Source: Owenia fusiformis (Eukaryota; Annelida; Polychaeta; Sabellida; Oweniidae). Taken from it: a DNA stretch of 64,000 nucleotides. Under the pieces are notes generated by a model. The model worked only from the letters and a program-made list of their open reading frames with translations, was not told the DNA's origin and searched no databases. Positions 60,611 to 64,000 of the stretch are shown in pieces (within the stretch, counting starts at the first letter, position 1; each line of letters begins with the position of its first letter). The DNA lies in NCBI GenBank assembly GCA_903813345.2, contig CAIIXF020000005.1:40053375-40117374 (forward strand). The letters run 5' to 3'. The translations under genes and the position numbers were made by a program.

Positions 60611-61102
60611 CACGGACGTCAAGTAAGTTTCTGGCGAAAGCCGGAGCATAGATTATTTAGAGGACTGGAAACAAGAATGACCTACCTTTTTATTTCCCGA
60701 ATCTCGCCTGAAATTAGCTCATCTTGGTGACTGTAACCTGTATATTTGTATAATAGCGAGTCTTCTTGTATCGCATCTGCCTCAATTTTAAAGTTTAATT
60801 GGTATTTTTAATATGATTTCACTGTTTTTGTGGACTGGTACGATTAAGCCAAGCAAATGGCAGCTGATCTGTACAAAGTACTTTTAGTACTAATTATCGC
60901 AAATGATAATAATTTTGGAAACAAAATTATACTAAATAGATTACTTAGCATCTAAGGTAAGTAAAACTAGATGAACAACTGAGTCAATAGTGATAAATAG
61001 GCCAAAACGAACTGGCAGAATTGAAAAAGACTGCCATCTTGTTTCCAGTCCTCTAAATAATCTATGCTCCAGCTTTCGCCAGAAACGTACTTGACGTCCG
61101 TG
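60611..61102. mobile_element. 492-bp element with CACGGACGTCAAGTA ends and 8-bp duplication
   Basis: The ends CACGGACGTCAAGTA are exact inverted repeats, and pairing continues for about 80 bp (CTGGCGAAAGC-GGAGCATAG, ATTATTTAGAGGACTGGAAA). Flanking 8-bp duplication CTCAAAAT lies at 60603-60610 and 61103-61110. The intact MITE at 34272-34452 shows the empty site (GTGCTCAAAATGGTG on its minus strand), proving insertion. Confidence 0.9.
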
Positions 61103-61194
61103 CTCAAAATGGTGAAAAACTGCATGATTTTGACATTTTTGGCCAGGGGAGTTCGCCGGAACACTGGAATCCCCCTGGCTACAGGCCTGTTGGT

Positions 61195-61521
61195 TCAAAT
61201 TTTATCGCTTATATCAACATTTTGAATACCTCCAATTTTTCGTCTTGCTCCGCTCTCCTTCAAGGGGGGGGGGGTCAGGGACAAGAAAGCAAATGCACAA
61301 CATATTACCAATTCGTGTGAAACTTCCCCACGAACTGTGTTTGATTATTTCGACGTTCGTTTTTTTCGGCGTAAACTGAAACATTTTTGCTTGACAATGA
61401 TTTGGTAAAGTGCGTATTTGTTTGACATATTCTGTCAATCTTAAAAAAACATGCGTGACTTCAATATATCTTTAGCAAATACGTGACAAATATGCAAATT
61501 GCAGGACAAACGGATGGCCTG
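61195..61521. mobile_element. Right part of a second CAGGCC...CAACT family copy
   Basis: TTTGACATATTCTGTCAA, GCGTGACTTCAATATATC and ACGTGACAAATATGCAAATT, ending GGATGGCCTG, match the right half of 56037-56404. Its left half probably lies before 57565, so this copy is the outermost host of the nested insertions. Contains a C/G-run at 61264-61273. Confidence 0.55.
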
Positions 61522-62968
61522 CCATTTCCACAACGAATGTACTAATAATTTTTAATGTGATTTGCTTCAAAATCCAAAAATGTATTTTCTTATTTTCGAG
61601 GATAATCCACCCTGGTACTTCAGGAAGCCATTTATCGTTTAGAATAGAACAAATGGTATTTTAAGTTGGTTATAGCCCCTAGAAAACCTATGAAATAATT
61701 TATTGTGTTGTCTGATCATCATATTTGTTGTTATTGTTATTTTAAGATGTCAGTCAAATCTGGTTTGTCATCATTACCTAACTGCAAAAGTACATTATTA
61801 GCTCAAATGGATGAGGTATTGTAATTGCCCAGTGGTCTGTATGTATGTATGTCTGTCTGTCTCTCCATCCGTCTGTCCGTCCATTTTTATATTACAAGAC
61901 GTCCATCCATCATTGTAAGTATTCCATCAATTTGCTTGAAATTGTACAGGTACTTTAATTTAAAAGTTGTCAATAATGTCTACAAACTTTTACCAAATTA
62001 AGTAGCAAAGATTTAAAATGGAGGCCTATTTTATTGTGGAAAAATCAGGTTTTCGATTCTTTTTGGTCTCCATAAGTATTTGCTTGATATTGTACAGGTA
62101 CATTAATTTATCAATAATGTCTACACATTTAAGTTAAATATGTCATGCATGCGTGGTGTCTCATTAGGGGTTCCATAATGGGCGGGAGTTAACAGCAGAA
62201 GAGGCTTACAAATCCACTCAATTAGGTTCAAATTTTATATGTTGATGTCTGGGGATACAGGAATCCTGTTCAAAAAGGAATTATTTAGATGGCAGCTGAA
62301 TTTCAAAAGGGTCACTGTTTTTCATAAAATAATGTTATCTTTCATAACTTAAATACAGCTAACTAAGTGTAATGTATGTATGTATGTATATATTTATTGC
62401 CCTTTATATAAAGGAGATACATGTATACAATGTAATGATATTAGAGATTTTACATAAACATGAACGAAAGGTTTATGAATCAGTGTAGGAATATGTACAG
62501 TGCACATACTTTTGTAAAAAAAAGTTCAGTCACACTTCAAGTGTTTTAGTCCATTTCAGATATCTGTTCAGCTTCAGAGTTTCATGTTTAGAATGGGAAA
62601 TTTGAAATTTCATGTTGATGTCAATGGGAATCATTATACTCATGTCTGTTGAATACATTCCTGACAATTTTGAAAAAAAGTCAAAAAGACTGTATTATAG
62701 TAAAAGTAAACTACTAAACTTACCATTGCTTCCTACAGAATTGTTGTTTTCTGGAGATATACATGTACTTGTATGTGGTACATGTATATGAAGTTAAAAA
62801 AGAACCGATTTACATGTACTGGCGCTTTTATTATTTTAATAATAGTTATTGTTGATGTATATTTGGTATCCAGATGATGTTTTAGTATCTTCTGGATGAT
62901 TGGTTTGAATTTATGTTTTTACATGGTGACCCAAAAGTGCAGCATTATTTAAATTCCCATTTTACATA
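61522..62968. other. No gene; microsatellite-bearing repeat
   Basis: 61800-61900 has AGCTCAAATGGATGAGG followed by TATG/TCTG/TCCG tetranucleotides, similar in style to the 38456 element. ATGTATGTATGTATATAT at 62372-62390 is another simple repeat. No exon recognised. Confidence 0.4.
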
Positions 62969-63854
62969 CAGGGTGTCCAAAAAACAGGACCGTAAGAAAA
63001 CTGAATAATTCGGTCGATTTCGCATATTTTGCCTTGATATTTTAGAATTATTTAGTTCATTCAATGTGAATTTTGTTCTGGAAGTTTGATGATAATCTGT
63101 CAATTGTGTCAAAAACTACAGTACTTTACAAAACAAGCTCAGTGTGGGCACTTCTCTCTATACACAAATGAATACTGTGAACCAAGTTGTTAATGACCCT
63201 AACCTATACATATCAATATGGATGGTACATATTGGGGTAGTTATTGCCCTCATAAGATTGTCAGGGGCCTGTCGGTATACACATTGTCTTTGAGAAATCC
63301 CCAAAGATAAAAATCTGGGGGATTTAGATCTGGCGAATGAGCTGCCCATATGGTTTGTGTTCTGTGACTGATGAGCTGACCACCAAAGCATTGCCTAAAC
63401 CATTTCAGCATATCATTTGCAGTGTTAGGGTGGTATTGTCTTGTTGAAACCACTACTTATCTCCTTAGATGTCCCTTCTGGTGCTTAGTGACCTCCAAAA
63501 CTTAGCGAGAACTTGATGATTCCATGTTTCCTCATTGCCACCTAGGCAATGCATTGTTCAGACTGCAATGGATGCTGTAACATTTTATCAGGAGGATGTA
63601 AGCCCTAGTTTCAATTGTTCTTGGAATAAACTTGTCCATATGTGGAGGAAGATCATCAACAGCTTTGTTTGCCGCATTGAATTGTGCATAGAGAGGAGAG
63701 GTGCACATTTTGGGCTTGTTTTGTAAGGAACTGTAGATTTTGACACAACTGGCAAATTATTATCAAACTTTCACAACAAATTTCCAGGCAAAATATGCAA
63801 AATTGACTGAGTTATTCAACTTTCTTGCCGTCCTGTTTTTTATTTGACACCCTG
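62969..63854 (-). mobile_element. Deleted mariner-like transposon
   Basis: Ends CAGGGTGTCCAAAAAACAGG and the inverse of TTTGACACCCTG are terminal inverted repeats, and inward pairing continues (GAAAACTGAATAATTCGG against CTGAGTTATTCAACTTTC). TA on both sides. Length is 886 bp, shorter than an autonomous copy. The transposase remnant is listed separately. Confidence 0.85.
63158..63720 (-). pseudogene. Mariner/Tc1-type transposase remnant
   Basis: Minus-strand fragments in at least two frames. 63453-63250 contains AHSPDLNPPDFYLWGFLKDN, the conserved segment around the third catalytic Asp of one group of Tc1/mariner transposases, followed by VYTDRP. The N-terminal helix-turn-helix and first catalytic motifs are missing or scrambled. 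Not functional. Confidence 0.7.
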
Positions 63855-64000
63855 TATATGGCTTGAAAGCAGAAATGCCACTCAAGGGTTGCTCGTGTGC
63901 AAAGTAAAACTTGAAATTGTGAACGTGGCAGATTACCGTGGCAGATTACATGGCTGTATTCGCGCCTTCTATAAACTGTAAACAAAGTCAATGCTTCAGC

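Larger units (their letters stand above)
57565..61189. mobile_element. Interrupted copy of the CAGGCCCGTAGCCAGG MITE
   Basis: Same element as 34272-34452: left end CAGGCCCGTAGCCAGG at 57565, right end CCCCTGGCTACAGGCCTG at 61189, and flanking 5-bp duplication TTGGT at 57560-57564 and 61190-61194. It should be about 180-190 bp but is 3.6 kb, because two other elements inserted into it (57663-60581 and 60611-61102). Removing them restores the order of words seen in the intact copy. Confidence 0.88.

Noticed and set aside
53943-64000. Final CDK20 exon (human ALLHQYFF region)
   Set aside because: Searched by eye on the plus strand; no in-phase exon with acceptor and matching residues was found.

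Overview
The window is animal nuclear DNA. It is AT-rich, its genes are split by GT-AG introns, and repeats and transposon debris make up much of the non-coding sequence. Gene content (GSAP, DALRD3, CDK20 and a plant-type GT61 xylosyltransferase-like enzyme) together with many short inverted-repeat elements suggests a marine invertebrate, most likely a mollusc or other lophotrochozoan. The phylum is an inference; no taxon-specific gene was seen. Exon boundaries were derived by hand from splice signals, reading phase and remembered human homologues.

Layout: 1-2590 is a large imperfect palindrome made of two inverted copies of a decayed transposon-type coding sequence. 5424-14060 (minus) holds the first 12 recognisable exons of a gamma-secretase activating protein (GSAP) homologue. 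It starts head-to-head, 324 bp away, with a complete 13-exon DALRD3 gene at 14385-25911 (plus), whose product family helps METTL2 methylate arginine tRNAs. DALRD3 intron 1 contains a foldback transposon of about 4.5 kb, and two other introns contain tandem arrays grown from, or supplying, splice sites. 27021-35564 (minus) is a 16-exon gene for an unrecognised, low-complexity protein of 1,319 residues. 35565-40870 is intergenic and full of palindromes and a GGCCGCCATTTT-rich array. 40871-53942 (plus) holds nine exons of CDK20 (cell cycle-related kinase); its last exon or exons lie beyond the window or were not found. A single-exon Golgi glycosyltransferase gene (45251-46825, minus) sits inside CDK20 intron 6, and a 65-bp minisatellite fills the end of intron 8. 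53943-64000 is transposon-rich, with a clear multi-level nested insertion at 57565-61189.

The genes do not form a pathway. The clearest functional link is the GSAP/DALRD3 shared upstream region, which probably acts as a bidirectional promoter. The most unusual content is structural: several families of inverted-repeat elements with visible target-site duplications (5, 6, 8 and 9 bp and TA), and minisatellites embedded in splice sites.
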